Shown: positions 35,502-46,957 of the stretch, one piece after another | How the letters are laid out: each line of letters starts with the position of its first letter | Position numbering within the stretch: the first letter of the stretch is position 1 | The notes under the pieces: generated by a model | What the model saw: the letters and a program-made list of their open reading frames with translations, nothing else | The model's database searches: none | What the model was told of the DNA's origin: nothing | Made by a program: the position numbers and the translations under genes | Assembly (NCBI GenBank): GCA_033980235.1 | Contig: CM067067.1 | Span: 35,881,200-35,945,199, forward strand | Source: Diadema setosum | Lineage: Eukaryota; Echinodermata; Echinoidea; Diadematoida; Diadematidae | Direction of reading: 5' to 3' | Length of the DNA: 64,000 nt

Positions 35502-37748
35502 GTCTCTGTCTCTGTCTCCGTCTCTCTCTCTCTCTCTCTCTCCATATCACGCACACATACACAGGAACACACACACATTCACACACACAGCCCTTTTGGA
35601 TACAAAAGATATTTCGTCAATAAGTCGACTTTCTATTATTTCATCTCGATGCAATTTTCTTGTTTACAGTCTTGTTTGCACAAAAATGTTTGTATTGTGC
35701 CTCTTTTCAGTTGCTAGAAAGATGAATGTGCATTAATACTTTGCTCTTTCTTTCTTACTCCATATAAACTGTTTTTATGGCAATGAATTGGGTCAGTTAT
35801 TTTGTCCAATTGAACTGTCACTGTGACTGCTGTAAAAAAAATGCATTTCAAAGCATATTTTCGTTGTTATTCAGCGCCTGTGAACAAAGATTCCATCTAT
35901 TATGGTAACAAAGATAATTTCTTCATATGTACAGGGGAATAATACGAAAATTTTCGTCACATGATGGAGATTGATGGATTTGTTTTTGACAATAATTAGT
36001 CCATGTGAGCGGGATTGCACTTTTAACAAGACAGTAAAGAGAAGATGTTTTTATTTAGATATGATTTTTTTTTTTCACAATATATTTTAACCTTTAGGGT
36101 AATGATGCTGAATATGTTTCAACCTTTCAAAACTTAACATTCAGGAATTTGTTGATCATAATTAAACATAAATGTAAATGTCTCATGATGGCAGATATTT
36201 AACAATCACGCATTCCTTCTGATAGTACGCATGACATGAAGACAACTATGTGAATATTGTATTTCAAGCAATGATTCTTTATATGGTCCAGTGATCTGAT
36301 GTCATAAAGTTTAACCTAATTGCCGTCTGCTAATTTAGTGTCGACGACTGTGAAAATGCGATTGTACGATGAAGTGATTGTGATTTCTATGGTTATAAGA
36401 AGCATAAACAGTACACCCAGTTTAAAATTCATTTAGCATTTTACCTTTTTATGTTTGTCAATTTCAGAAGTATTGGCCTACCTTTCTTAGGTTTAGTCAG
36501 AAGCAGAGTTTAGTGAGATGGTGGGGAAAGGAAAGAAATAAAGAGAAACCGAGACCTTTTGCACCTTTCTCTAAATCAAATTTCTTTTCTGCTTGTCTAT
36601 TCATACATGCAGTTTGAATGTAATTGCTTTCATAACGGAGCATAATATGGCGAATACATATATTTAAATAAAATCACGTAAACATATACCTACAAATGAG
36701 AGTTCCTGCAATACCAGATCCAGCCAGCATGGCCAGTGGTCATGGTATACATGAAAATTGTCACATATGTCCATGCACACAGATTACAGCAGCAATATCA
36801 AGCTTGGAAAGGAGATCCTCATTACACGAAGAGATTGAGCGAAAAAAAAAATCACTGAAGATCGTAGTCCGAGTCGCTGAGATTCCTGCTGTGAATACAT
36901 TTGACTTCGTGGTATCCTCCCCATGGCAAGCTCGACGATAGTTGTCATTAAAAAAAAAAGTGTACTTGCACCAGAAACCGACGTCACATATTTGCTTTCC
37001 TCTTAGTCCCTTGTCGCTTGTTCAAAATCATTTTTCCTCCGTCATGAATATTTTGATGACGTCCCGAGTTTGTATCTCACAGTGCTGACCTCGTCCCCCC
37101 TAATATGTCATCCGTTAAACAACTCGAACGTGTTGAATACGGATTGTCACCTCTGCCGGTGTTTCGCTGAGCACCCAGCCGGCCAGAATCGGGTCAGACT
37201 CCGAGACTCCTATGCGTGACCGAGGAGGAGCGGGGAGCAACACATTTCAAAGACCATGATTAGTCATGCCCCATTATTTGTAGAAAAGAATATAATCATC
37301 TCATCAAAATAACGATGCAAAGTTTGAAAAAAAAAAAAAACAAGTCATCATCCTATCCTCCTCCCTCTAGCTCTCACACTCACCAATCGAGGCAAAGGCA
37401 ATGACATATAAGCAAGGGGGAAAAGGGCAGAATTTGACAACCACTTTTTACGTGTCAGTCGCCGTCTTACGATTATACGCCTGCTCCGTCACGGCGTCTT
37501 AAAGTGCCATGCGATCACTCAGTCAACCATTCATCTTGTGGATGTTCTGAGCTTGTTTCCCTCATTTTATTCCATTCTCTTGCCTCTCACATGTCTTCTC
37601 CCCCTTTCTATCTGTCTCCCACCATCTCTCTCTCTATATTTTTCTTTCTTTCTCTCTCTTTCACAATCTCTTTATCACTCTCTCTTTTAAAGTGAACAAC
37701 AGTAAATGAGCATGATTACTTTTCACAAGCGTTTCCCCCTTTTATCTA

Positions 37749-37813
<65 letters not shown>

Positions 37814-38859
37814 GTGTGTGTGTGTGTGTGTATATATACCTAGATATGATTATACGATCAAGTTGTTTAAGTTGATTTATTTCATTTCCAACAAATTAAT
37901 TAGGAATACAATGAAACGTTCACATATACAAATAATGTCACGAAATCAGTACAACAATGTGATGAACATAATGATATGTAACAAAGACACAGGTGAATTA
38001 TTAACAGAGATACAAATAAATGCTATATCATTATGGTAAATTCAGAAACAAAATTTCTGTGCTTTCCAAAAATATTTTCCTGATGCTAAATCTAAAGAAT
38101 CCTGATACTAAACAAAAAACAACAAAACCCTCAAAAAAAGAAGGTTCTAGATTTCTACGTTTTGCACTGATTAAGATATCATTGTTTATTTAATTTCAAA
38201 AAGCAATAAAGATACCGAAGTTAAACTTACCTTCATTTTTTTCCCGGTACATATATTTTGAACGTCCGTATCCGTTCTTGCATTTTCAAGAGCTTGCATG
38301 TCTGCATTGATTATTTGTGGCTTACATGAATATCGCTTGAAAGATTCCGGAAATATTCTTGATCAAAGACAAACCAATTATGTTCATGATAATCGTGCTA
38401 ATAACTCACAGAATAGGAAATAGCCTTTAAAAGTCATTATCGTACCCCTCCGAAAGAGGTGTCCCCTTTCGTGCATTGAATAGTTCCGGTCAAGTTTCAT
38501 GTTGTTTGATTTGAATGGATTATATGGCCTCGTCGACACTTGGTGCAATTACCCCCTGGCAGTAATATGAATTCGTCTAGTTCCTGGGCAAATTGCGGAT
38601 CTGATTCAAATCACAGACTGCTAAAGATGGCTGGATAAGAGACCCAAGTTCGAAGAGATCCTCTTGATTAGAGAATGATTGTTTAAAAGAAAAATGGTGG
38701 GGTAACAGAATAAAACGATTGAGCCTCACAACTGCACCCGGGTTATTAATTATGTTTAACCAAGTTCCTTGTGAGGGCACGACAATAAGTTGCAGCGCTG
38801 TCTACAAATTGTAATGGATAACCCCGTTCCGTGCAATTACACTTCTCGCCGAAAACTAC
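34135..38859. repeat. Non-coding region with several microsatellites
   Basis: Contains a G9AG4 run near 34702-34716, a G10 run near 35010, a 12-bp tandem GATCAGTGGGAATCAGTGGG near 34982, (TA)n at 35202-35270, CTCT/CTGT repeats at 35452-35545, CT-rich repeats at 37556-37690, and (TA)n followed by (TG)n at 37752-37840. A GC-richer patch lies at 37080-37240. The 81-codon frame at 36696 matches no family. No gene recognised. Confidence 0.55.
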
Positions 38860-39060
38860 AATTTCCGCACGAGGAAGAAGGTAGCTACTTGAAGAGAAGC
38901 CTGGCGTACAGCAGTCCGGGCTGTTGAAGAGGCCTCGTTGAGCAACGGGACGCCCCGCTCCCAGCCCACCGGCGGCCGGGGAGTGGAGCAGGGGCAGGAG
39001 TATCTTTTTGCTCAGCTGAGCATATAAGCTATGGACGTGGTGTGCCCCCCTAATCGGCTT
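38860..39060 (+). promoter_or_regulatory. GC-rich block with perfect palindrome and TATA-like motif
   Basis: A GC- and CpG-rich stretch (about 38860-39000) is followed by the perfect 14-bp palindrome TGCTCAGCTGAGCA at 39009-39022, which contains the E-box CAGCTG, and then CATATAAG at 39021-39028. The arrangement is promoter-like for a plus-strand transcript starting near 39050. The downstream frame from the ATG at 39032 is short (about 55 codons) and runs into poly-Phe. Confidence 0.25.
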
Positions 39061-39813
39061 TTCGTGATTTACGAGAATCTAATGAGCTACCACGAAGGGA
39101 AATTCACTCTTCATCTTGTCAACTATCAGTTTCTTTTTTTTTCTGCTTTTTTTTTTCACGATTTTCCCCCCTGTATTTTTTTTTTCTTTCGATTAAACTA
39201 AGAGGCATTGGTGTGCCTTTGGTTAAGAAACCAGTTAAACTCCAACCGTATTTTCTGCCGTGAGTCCTTGAGAGGCACTCACGACTCATCCTATTAATTT
39301 AGGACAACTCCGTTTAATAAGTTAATTTCATAACCATACGTCTCCCCTTCGATTGAACTAATCAAGATCTAATTAAAGTCAGCAAGCCGTTTAGAGCCGG
39401 CATTTGACCAACAGTATGGTCATACCTATAGCATTATCATATCTGTTTTTAAAGAGAAATTAAGATTTCGTCTCGTGATTGCAAGGATAAGTGTTAAGGC
39501 AAATTTTAATAACGTAGAAGCAAACAAGTATATAGACAGAGATAATTCCGAGGGAGCACTGCACGGAGCTATACAGCCCGTAACCTAAAGCTGGCATGCC
39601 CACTTTGATCGTGGATTACAAGAACATGAATTTTGAGACTCGAGAGATCATTTCATACTGTAATGCTCTTCGGCCGTTGATTAATGGAAACTGAACGCTC
39701 TTTTGATTTTGTTTGCGAACCATTCACAGCTGCAAATTCTCTCGAGAATTATTTAAGGCAGAATCGCTCAAAACTGATTGTGTTGGGAAATATAATACTA
39801 GCTGCATGTGGCG
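39061..39813. other. Unique sequence, T-rich at its start
   Basis: T-rich and C-rich homopolymer stretches at 39130-39190, then unique AT-rich sequence. No gene or structured element seen. Confidence 0.5.
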
Positions 39814-39940
39814 TGGTATGCTTTGGTACGATGGTATAGGTATGGTATGGTACGGTATGGTATGGTATGGTATGATTTGGCATGGTATGGTATGGTATGG
39901 TATGGTATGGTATGGTATGGTATGGCATGGTATGGTATTT
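39814..39940. repeat. (GGTAT)n pentanucleotide microsatellite
   Basis: Tandem TATGG/GGTAT units with a few variants (GGCAT, GATTT). All four overlapping frames through it (Trp/Tyr/Gly/Met or His/Thr/Ile/Pro rich) are artefacts. Confidence 0.92.
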
Positions 39941-41047
39941 TACCTTCGCTTGAAAAAAAAAAAAGAACGAGGCCAAAGAATACACACAAATACTTACAAG
40001 TCAATAGTAGGCGTGATAGGTAAGCAAAAATGTTATAGGGAAGATCAGACAGTCAAAAAAAAACAACTGCATTTCATCGCTTTCTAAAAAAAAAAAACAA
40101 AAAAAAAACGAGACAAAACAAGACAAAACAAAATAAATGTATTATAAACTGATCTATCATCTACTCAACATAACAGATAACAATGAAAGTTGCTTTCTGA
40201 AACATGCAGAACAAAGAACAAAGAAACAGACCTAATTATAAACAAACGCCCCTTCTCCTCCCCCCCCCCAAAAAAAAGTATGAACAATCGCGCAAAATCT
40301 TCATGGCAGGTTATCCTTGAATGTCAAGACTCTTTGCGATGACGTCTTAATGTGTAATGCTCATACTGAAAAAAAAATGGGTGTAGATAATGAAACACCT
40401 GTGGTGTTAAATCAAACCCGTATCTTTTGCAGTGTACAATGGTTTACGAACGTTGGATCATGACACTAACTTTGTTGTTTTGTTTAGGTTTTTTTTACCA
40501 CTTATACCACTTCCATACATATTGGTCTTTCATTTCATTTTTTTTTTAATAATTTACTTCAACAATGTGGTCGTATCATTACAATAAGTATCATTATACG
40601 CTCTTAGCATTACAAGTATCACTGCATTCATCAATCTGTAATCTTTCTGTAATCTTTTATTGATTCCATATTCTATTCAAATGCATGAGAAATTGAAATG
40701 CATATAGCAGAAATTTACACAAATCAGCATTACATGTTATCATAACCGATAAAATTAAATCCTGCTGTACTTAAAAAAAAAAAAAAAAAACCCATTCAAA
40801 TTGCAGCTATCGATAGACAATATAAGACGACACCACCACCGTGAGGCAGTGGGGGAGATATCTCGATATCGATCACAACCGATGAGCTCAAAGCGATTGA
40901 AGATGAGTTGAGAGCTGCGTCTGAAACACCTTGGAAAGCAGGGTGAGGCAAAGAACGAAGTGGAACCTAAAAAAAGGAACATAACATTAACGTTACATAG
41001 AAAAAAAAAAGAAACAAAGGTGAGAGAGAAAGAGAAAATAAAATGGA
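39941..41047. other. AT-rich sequence with A-rich tracts
   Basis: A-runs at 39951-39965 and 40085-40130 (with AAAAC units), a C9A8 junction at 40260-40277, and an A18 run at 40772-40789. No gene recognised. Confidence 0.5.
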
Positions 41048-41618
41048 TTAAAGGACAAGTCCACTTTCATGGACATGTCGATTGAGTGAATGCAGCAATA
41101 TTAGTTGAATACATCATTGAGAGTTTGAGGAAAATCGGACAATCCGTTCAAAAGTTATGAATTTTTGAAGTTTCTGCGCAGTCACTGCTGGATGAGAAGA
41201 TTACTACAGCTTGTGATGTCACATGTGTACAACTTTATAAAGAAAATATAAAGAAAATTCGACATATTTTCACTTTTCTCGCTTAATAAGAGGTCACTTG
41301 ACTTCCCTCTTTCAGAAGGCAAGGGGAATAATATTACCCTAAACATACGTTAGTGACAAGTCTAGGAAATGTACACTTTTTTTTTCCAAAAAGTAACATT
41401 TTGTGAAATTCTCTTTATATTTTCCTTATATCGTTGTACGCATGTTACATCATACTCTGCAGCGGTCTTCTCATCCAGCAGTGACTGCGCAGATACTTAA
41501 AAATTTCATACCTTTTGAACGATTGTCAGATTTTCCCCAAACGTTCACTGACGTGTTCTACTAATATAAATGCATTCACTCAAACCACATGTAAATGAAG
41601 TTGGACTTGTTTCTTTAA
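41048..41618. mobile_element. 571-bp long-arm inverted-repeat element (MITE/fold-back)
   Basis: Both ends carry TTAA: the left begins TTAAAGGACAAGTCCA and the right ends GGACTTGTTTCTTTAA. The arms are about 230 bp each and pair with roughly four in five bases matching by eye, including TGAGTGAATGCA, CTGCGCAGTCACTGCTGG and ATGAGAAGA on each side. About 100 bp of non-palindromic AT-rich sequence forms the centre. There is no open frame of note. Flanking TTAA would fit piggyBac-like or Kolobok-like target preference, but the terminal TTAA may also belong to the element itself. Confidence 0.75.
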
Positions 41619-42872
41619 GAGAAAGAGGGAGGTAAGGGAGAGGTAGAGAAATAGTGAATAGAGAGCAGAGAGAAGGGGGGGGGGATACAAAGATTAGGAG
41701 GAGGAAGGCCGATAGAGCATACTCTTGTATAATGCATCCTTTTCTGTCCGTGCGAAAAAGAGTGATGCGTTTTGCGTGAGTGTGCATAAAATAGAGTGGA
41801 TAACATTTCATAATAATATTGCACCAATGGATCAAACTTATAGGAGCAAAAAGACAGATGATGTTGTACTTTCTCTTAATTTTGCATCATCGTGAGCGAA
41901 GTGCGTGCCAGACTGGGGTTGGAGGATGAAATAGATTAACGATGTAGGGATATTATACATCAAGGAAAATTAGAATGATAAAAAAGTAGAGAAAAAAACA
42001 TGAAAACGAAAAGAAAAAAAAACCACGGGAAAAACCTCTTGAAATGATTAGCATTAATGATTGACTGGGCATCATACGCCTGCATAATAAATGTAGTAAT
42101 TATTCATGAACACCGCATGCATTTTCGAGGTAATTTTCGCTGAATTTGTGGAGCAGTAAATAACTTGCAGCGTCTAACTTTCGACAGGGATTATGAGAAT
42201 TTGTATATGTTGTTATAGTTGTCACAGGTAAAGAAAAGAAAGAAAAAAAAAATACAGACGAAAACAAACGAAGCGTTGGTGACCATTTTACACACAATAT
42301 CATCCGCGTGCATTTGTTTTTGTTGAGAGCGCGCGTGCGTGTTTGTGAGTGTATTTGGTATATGGGTGTGTCCTCTCCCATGTACAGTCGTTGATTTGTG
42401 CGATGCGAGCGTCTTGCGCGCTCGGAATGCGACCTGCATACAGAATGGATTGACCGAAGTGACTTCTTAACGAGACAGGGAGTTGATTGGTCTGACGTGC
42501 CGCGAGTTGCGCTGGATCGCATCTGTCTTACCTGATAAAGATCTCAGAAAACGTGACGGAAGCGGGTCCCGGCAATCTGGTCGCAAAATTCAGCGCCAAG
42601 TGTGTGTGTGTGTGTATGTGTGTGTGCGACAGAAGAAAAGATGTGTGTTTAAAACAAACAAGAAGCAAAACGACGACTTGACATCATTTTCTGTGGTTTA
42701 TGCAAATTACCATTAGTAGAATATGCAGTGCTTGCAGTGTTTAACCATCGCGTCTAGTCTGTTTTCGAATTGTTCAACCACAGATAAAAACTATCCTGTG
42801 ATCTTAGGTGAATAAAGTACTATACTGTATTATAAGAACCCCCACGCTCACACTGCTAACACACCAATGCTT
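41619..42872. other. Non-coding sequence; unmatched frames
   Basis: Purine-rich at 41619-41710 with a G9 run. A minus-strand frame of 140 codons (42100-42522) has Arg/Ser-rich composition and a Phe-rich patch from an A-run complement; I recognise no family. (GT)n at 42600-42626. No gene supported. Confidence 0.45.
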
Positions 42873-43070
42873 ATGTTGTATTCAAAGTTCAAAGTTAAAA
42901 TCAATTTTCATTTCCATTAAATAAACAGAAAAAAAATATATAAAATGTATAAGCAGAACGTCACAATAAATGCAAAAAATGTAACTTCACAAAATACATG
43001 TGATAATGACTTATCTGTTTGAAGATAAATTATTGAATGGCTAGCTATCTTATTTTTCCGCAACGACACA
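42873..43070 (-). mobile_element. 3' end of a truncated LINE, minus strand
   Basis: The reverse complement contains ACATGTATTTTGT, GTTCTGCTTATA, CTGTTTATTTAATGGAAAT and the tail AACTTTGAACTTTGAA, in the same order as the plus-strand fragment at 11640-11766. The shared order over more than 120 bases shows the two are copies of one LINE family. No coding part remains. Confidence 0.65.
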
Positions 43071-43748
43071 GACAGACAGACAGACAGACACACACATGCA
43101 TACTCATACACAAGCACGCAAGTCCGTTTCTTTGCTAGCCGGGAGAAGGAAATTAGACAGAATTTATACACGCAATATGGTGGCTTGTAACGTTAAACAC
43201 TACTTTTTATGTTGGTAGCTGTTTTGGATTTCATGCATGTTGTCCCTTGTTATCCAGCAGAATATATCGTTTTTGCAGCATTTTTTGATCGATTTTCCCC
43301 ATAAAGAAACAACAACGTACATAAAAAGCTTGTTGTTGTTTGTAAACATTGAATGAAGATGTTATTTGTCAATGTAAAGGGTGAAATTAAGCTTTAGTGT
43401 AATGTAATACACTTAGAGTATCGGTAACGATTGATACAGAGCATTAGTGATGTACTTATTATTATTATTACTATTATCATCATTATTGTTATTATTATTA
43501 TTATTATTATCATAATTATTGTTATTATTATTTTTATTATTATTATTATTATTATTATTGTTATTATCATTTTCATTTGTATCATTATTGTTATCATCAT
43601 TATCATAAGACCAGCGTAACTTAAAAAATACAAACTGATTGTTAATGCGATTCTTGATACTTTTTAGTCTTTTAACTTGCAGTCTTTCGTGCTAAAAGTT
43701 GGATCATAAAACATAAATTCATAAAATATACCATATTCTCTTATTATT
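43071..43748. repeat. Microsatellites flanking the element array
   Basis: (GACA)n at 43066-43090 followed by CA units, unique AT-rich sequence, then an (ATT)n-type array at 43456-43610 with ATC variants. The poly-Ile frames are artefacts. The last 140 bases are AT-rich unique sequence ending in ATTATT just before the first rolling-circle element. Confidence 0.7.
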
Positions 43749-46700
43749 AGGTGATCCGAGTATCCTCTCGGATCACCTATTGTATCTGTACGGATTCTTT
43801 CTTCTTCTTTAGGTGATCCGAGTATCCTCTCGGATCACCTTCTGTATCTCTACGGATTCTTTGTTGGTTCTTCTTCTTATTTCTGGACAAAAGTTGTGTA
43901 TCTACTTACTCAAAAAGTTCTCAGAGTATCAATTTCAAACTCATACCGTATATGTATCATGTCCCAAAGACGACAAATCTTATGTATCATTGTGATCAGT
44001 CGACCATGACGTCACTATGACGTCATTATATGAAAACACATTTTCATTCATATCTCATTAATGGAATGGAATTTTTCAATGAAATTTACGTCACATACAT
44101 TTCAAGTTATGCGCATGTTACTCATATTCTCAAAATTCATATTTTCTCTTAAAACGTGCGCGTACGCGCGCGTTGAAATATTTGTATGCTCAAATCTAGC
44201 TCAAATTTTTTTTGCACACGTTTCAGACCATTTGGAGCATTTTTTGAAAAATTGAAAAAATTGGACGGACGCGTACGCGCGCGCGCATATACGCACGCAC
44301 AGCTCATATGCAATAGAAATTTCCCGTTTTTTCACATTTATCGGATGCCTGAAATGTCAAGGAATATTTCTACCAAGTTTCATGTCAATCTGACTCAATA
44401 TGACGTCACACGGGCCCGTCAAAGTTGAAATTCCGCGCGCGCGTCAATGGCGATATACAGCGCAACAATGCAAAAAACCGCCAATTTTAAATCCAATTTT
44501 ACTCGTCAGGATGGACGGTGACCCCCCATTTTTTTTACATATTCTGAAAGCTGATGAGTTGGACATGTCATTTCATGGGTTGGCGATGCTGGAAAAATGA
44601 TGAAAAGATATCAAATTTCTTAATAAAGTAAAAAAAGTAAATTTTCAAAATGACGTCATCGAATTTTAAGTTTACTCAAGCATATCTCACTTATTCTTTT
44701 GTTGATTTTCATCCAAATTTAAATATGTTGTAGCTCATTTAATGGTCTTTCAGTCATATAATAACAACATTTTAATTGGATGACGGCATCACCTCGTAAA
44801 AAGGGATTAAAAGTAACATTGTCAAATTTGACCAGTTTACGTGTTATCTCTATGGGAGTGCAGTTTTCCTGGAAATGAAAACTGACATGACTATCTTTAT
44901 CGAGCACTAGCTCACTTATGCTTCCGTGAATTTCTCCCATATTTTAATATGTTGTAGCTGAGACTTTGGGCTATCGTAAGTGTGTCCTTCGTTTTTTCAT
45001 ACGACGTCGGCATCACGTCAAAAAATTTGGTTGAAATTAAAGCTTATCTTCGATGTATTGAGATATTTCTTTCTTTCTGCAACTTTCTTTGCAATAACTC
45101 AAGAAAAACAAGCTCTATCAGCCCAATATTTTGCACATGTTTAGTTTATGTCACCTACATTATTTCATAAAATAACAACTACTTGATCGGGCACCTTCTT
45201 GGGTATGTAAATTAGGATCAAAGGTCAAAAATGTTTCATCCTGTATCTTGGTGAATACATGTCTTATCTTTCCCATATTTTGCATACGTAAAGACCATGT
45301 TACAAGAATCATTTCACAAAATAACCACTTTTTGCTCAGACGCCATCTTGTCTGTGCAAAGTAGGGTCAAAGGTCATATGTACTTCTTTCTTTATCTTCA
45401 TTATGACGTGTTATCTCTATGGGAGGGAATTTTTCTAGATGTGAAAATTGACATGATTGTCTTTATCGACGACTAGCTCAATTACCCTTCGGTGAATTTC
45501 TTCCAGATTTTAGTATGTTGTAGTCAATGTAATACTCTTTAAGTTTTGTTAATCAAAGTTTTAATCGGATGATGTCTTCACCTCGTGAAAATAGATATAA
45601 TGTAACCTTGTCAAATTTAACCAGTTTACGTGTTATCTCTATGGGAGGGAATTTTTCTGGAAATGAAAATTGACATGACGGTCTTTATCGAGCACTAGCT
45701 CACTTACTCTTTGGTGAATTTCTCCCAGATTTTAGTATGTTGTAGCTGAGACTTTGAGCTGTCGTCAGCGTTGTCTCTATTTTTTCATACGACGCCGAGG
45801 TCACGTCAAAAAACTTGGTTGAAATCAAACTTATCTTTGATGTATTGAGATATTTCTTTCTTTCTGCAACTTTCTCTGCAATAACTCAAGAAAAACACCC
45901 CCTATCATCCCCATATTTTGCACATGTTTAGTTCATGTCAAGTACATTATTTCATAAAACAACAACTACTTGATCAGACGTCATCTTGGGTATGTAAATT
46001 AGGGTCAAAGGTCATCAATGTATCATCTTGTATCTTGGTGAATACATGTCCTATCTTTTCCATATTTTGCACACGTAAAGACCATGTTACAAGAATCATT
46101 TCACAAAATAACCACTTTTTGCTCAGATGCCATCTTGGCTGTGCAAAGTGGGGTCAAAGGTCATATGTACTTCTTTCTTTATCTTCGTTATGACGTGTTA
46201 TCTCTATGGGAGGAAATTTTTGTAGATGTGAAAATTGACATGATTGTCTTTATCGAGCACTAGCTCACTTATGCTTCGGTGAATTTCTCCCAGATTTTAA
46301 TATGTTGTAGCTGAGACTTTGGGCTATCGAAAGTGTGCCCTCCATTTTTCATACGATGTCGGGATCTTGTCAAAAAACGTGATTGAAATTAAAGCCTATC
46401 TTCGATGTATTGAGATACTTCTTTCTTTCTGCAACTTTCTTTACAATAACTCAAGAAAAACAGGCCTTATCACCCCCATATTTTGCACATGTTTAGTTCA
46501 TGTCACGTACATTATTTCATAAAATAACAACTACTTGATCAGACGTCATCTTGGGTATGTAAATTAGGGTCAAAGGTCATAAATGTATCATCCTGTATCT
46601 TGGTGAATACATGTCCTATCTTTCCCATATTTTGCACACGTAAAGACCATGTTACAAGGATCATTTCACAAAATAACCACTTTTTGCTCAGATGCCATCT

Positions 46701-46955
46701 TGTCTGTGCAAATTGGGGTCAAATGTCAAATATACTTCATTCTGTATCTTCGTTAGTGTATACGGAATTGTGTACCATAGATGTCAGGTCTGACTACCTT
46801 TTCTAAATGAGAATCCAAACATCACACGGCCAATGTCCACTAAACACAGATGAAACCGGTATGGTCATGCCTATTGGGATCAGGAGACTCAAATCGATGA
46901 TTTTCGAACAGATCGGATCACCTAATTTGTCAGTGTTGACAAATTCCAAGTCTAG
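43749..46955 (+). mobile_element. Array unit 1 (non-autonomous, full 3' end)
   Basis: The 5' terminus is duplicated: AGGTGATCCG begins at 43749 and again at 43811, each followed by its own short palindrome with CGGATCACCT. The 5' half has perfect CREs TGACGTCA at 44007, 44018, 44401 and 44651. The 3' part is built of modules containing GGGTCAAAGGTCA. The 3' end has CGGATCACCT at 46914-46923, hairpin 46924-46945 and CTAG 46952-46955. It is about 560 bp longer than unit 3 because it has one more internal module (about 46190-46750). Confidence 0.8.
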
Positions 46956-46957
46956 TT

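Noticed and set aside
36696..36941. 81-codon frame with a CxxC-like motif (HICPC)
   Set aside because: No domain match, an internal Lys run from an A-tract, no splice or promoter context.
42100..42522. 140-codon minus-strand frame
   Set aside because: No recognisable domain, a Phe-rich stretch from an A-run complement, and no splice or promoter support.
44061..44255. Recurring frames beginning MEWNFSMKFTSH at 44061, 47264 and 49243, and related frames throughout 44-58 kb, looking like a conserved gene family
   Set aside because: They recur only because the DNA repeats. Synonymous positions are no more variable than others, the frames are cut at different places in different units, and they overlap the CRE and CG tracts. 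No protein family is recognisable.
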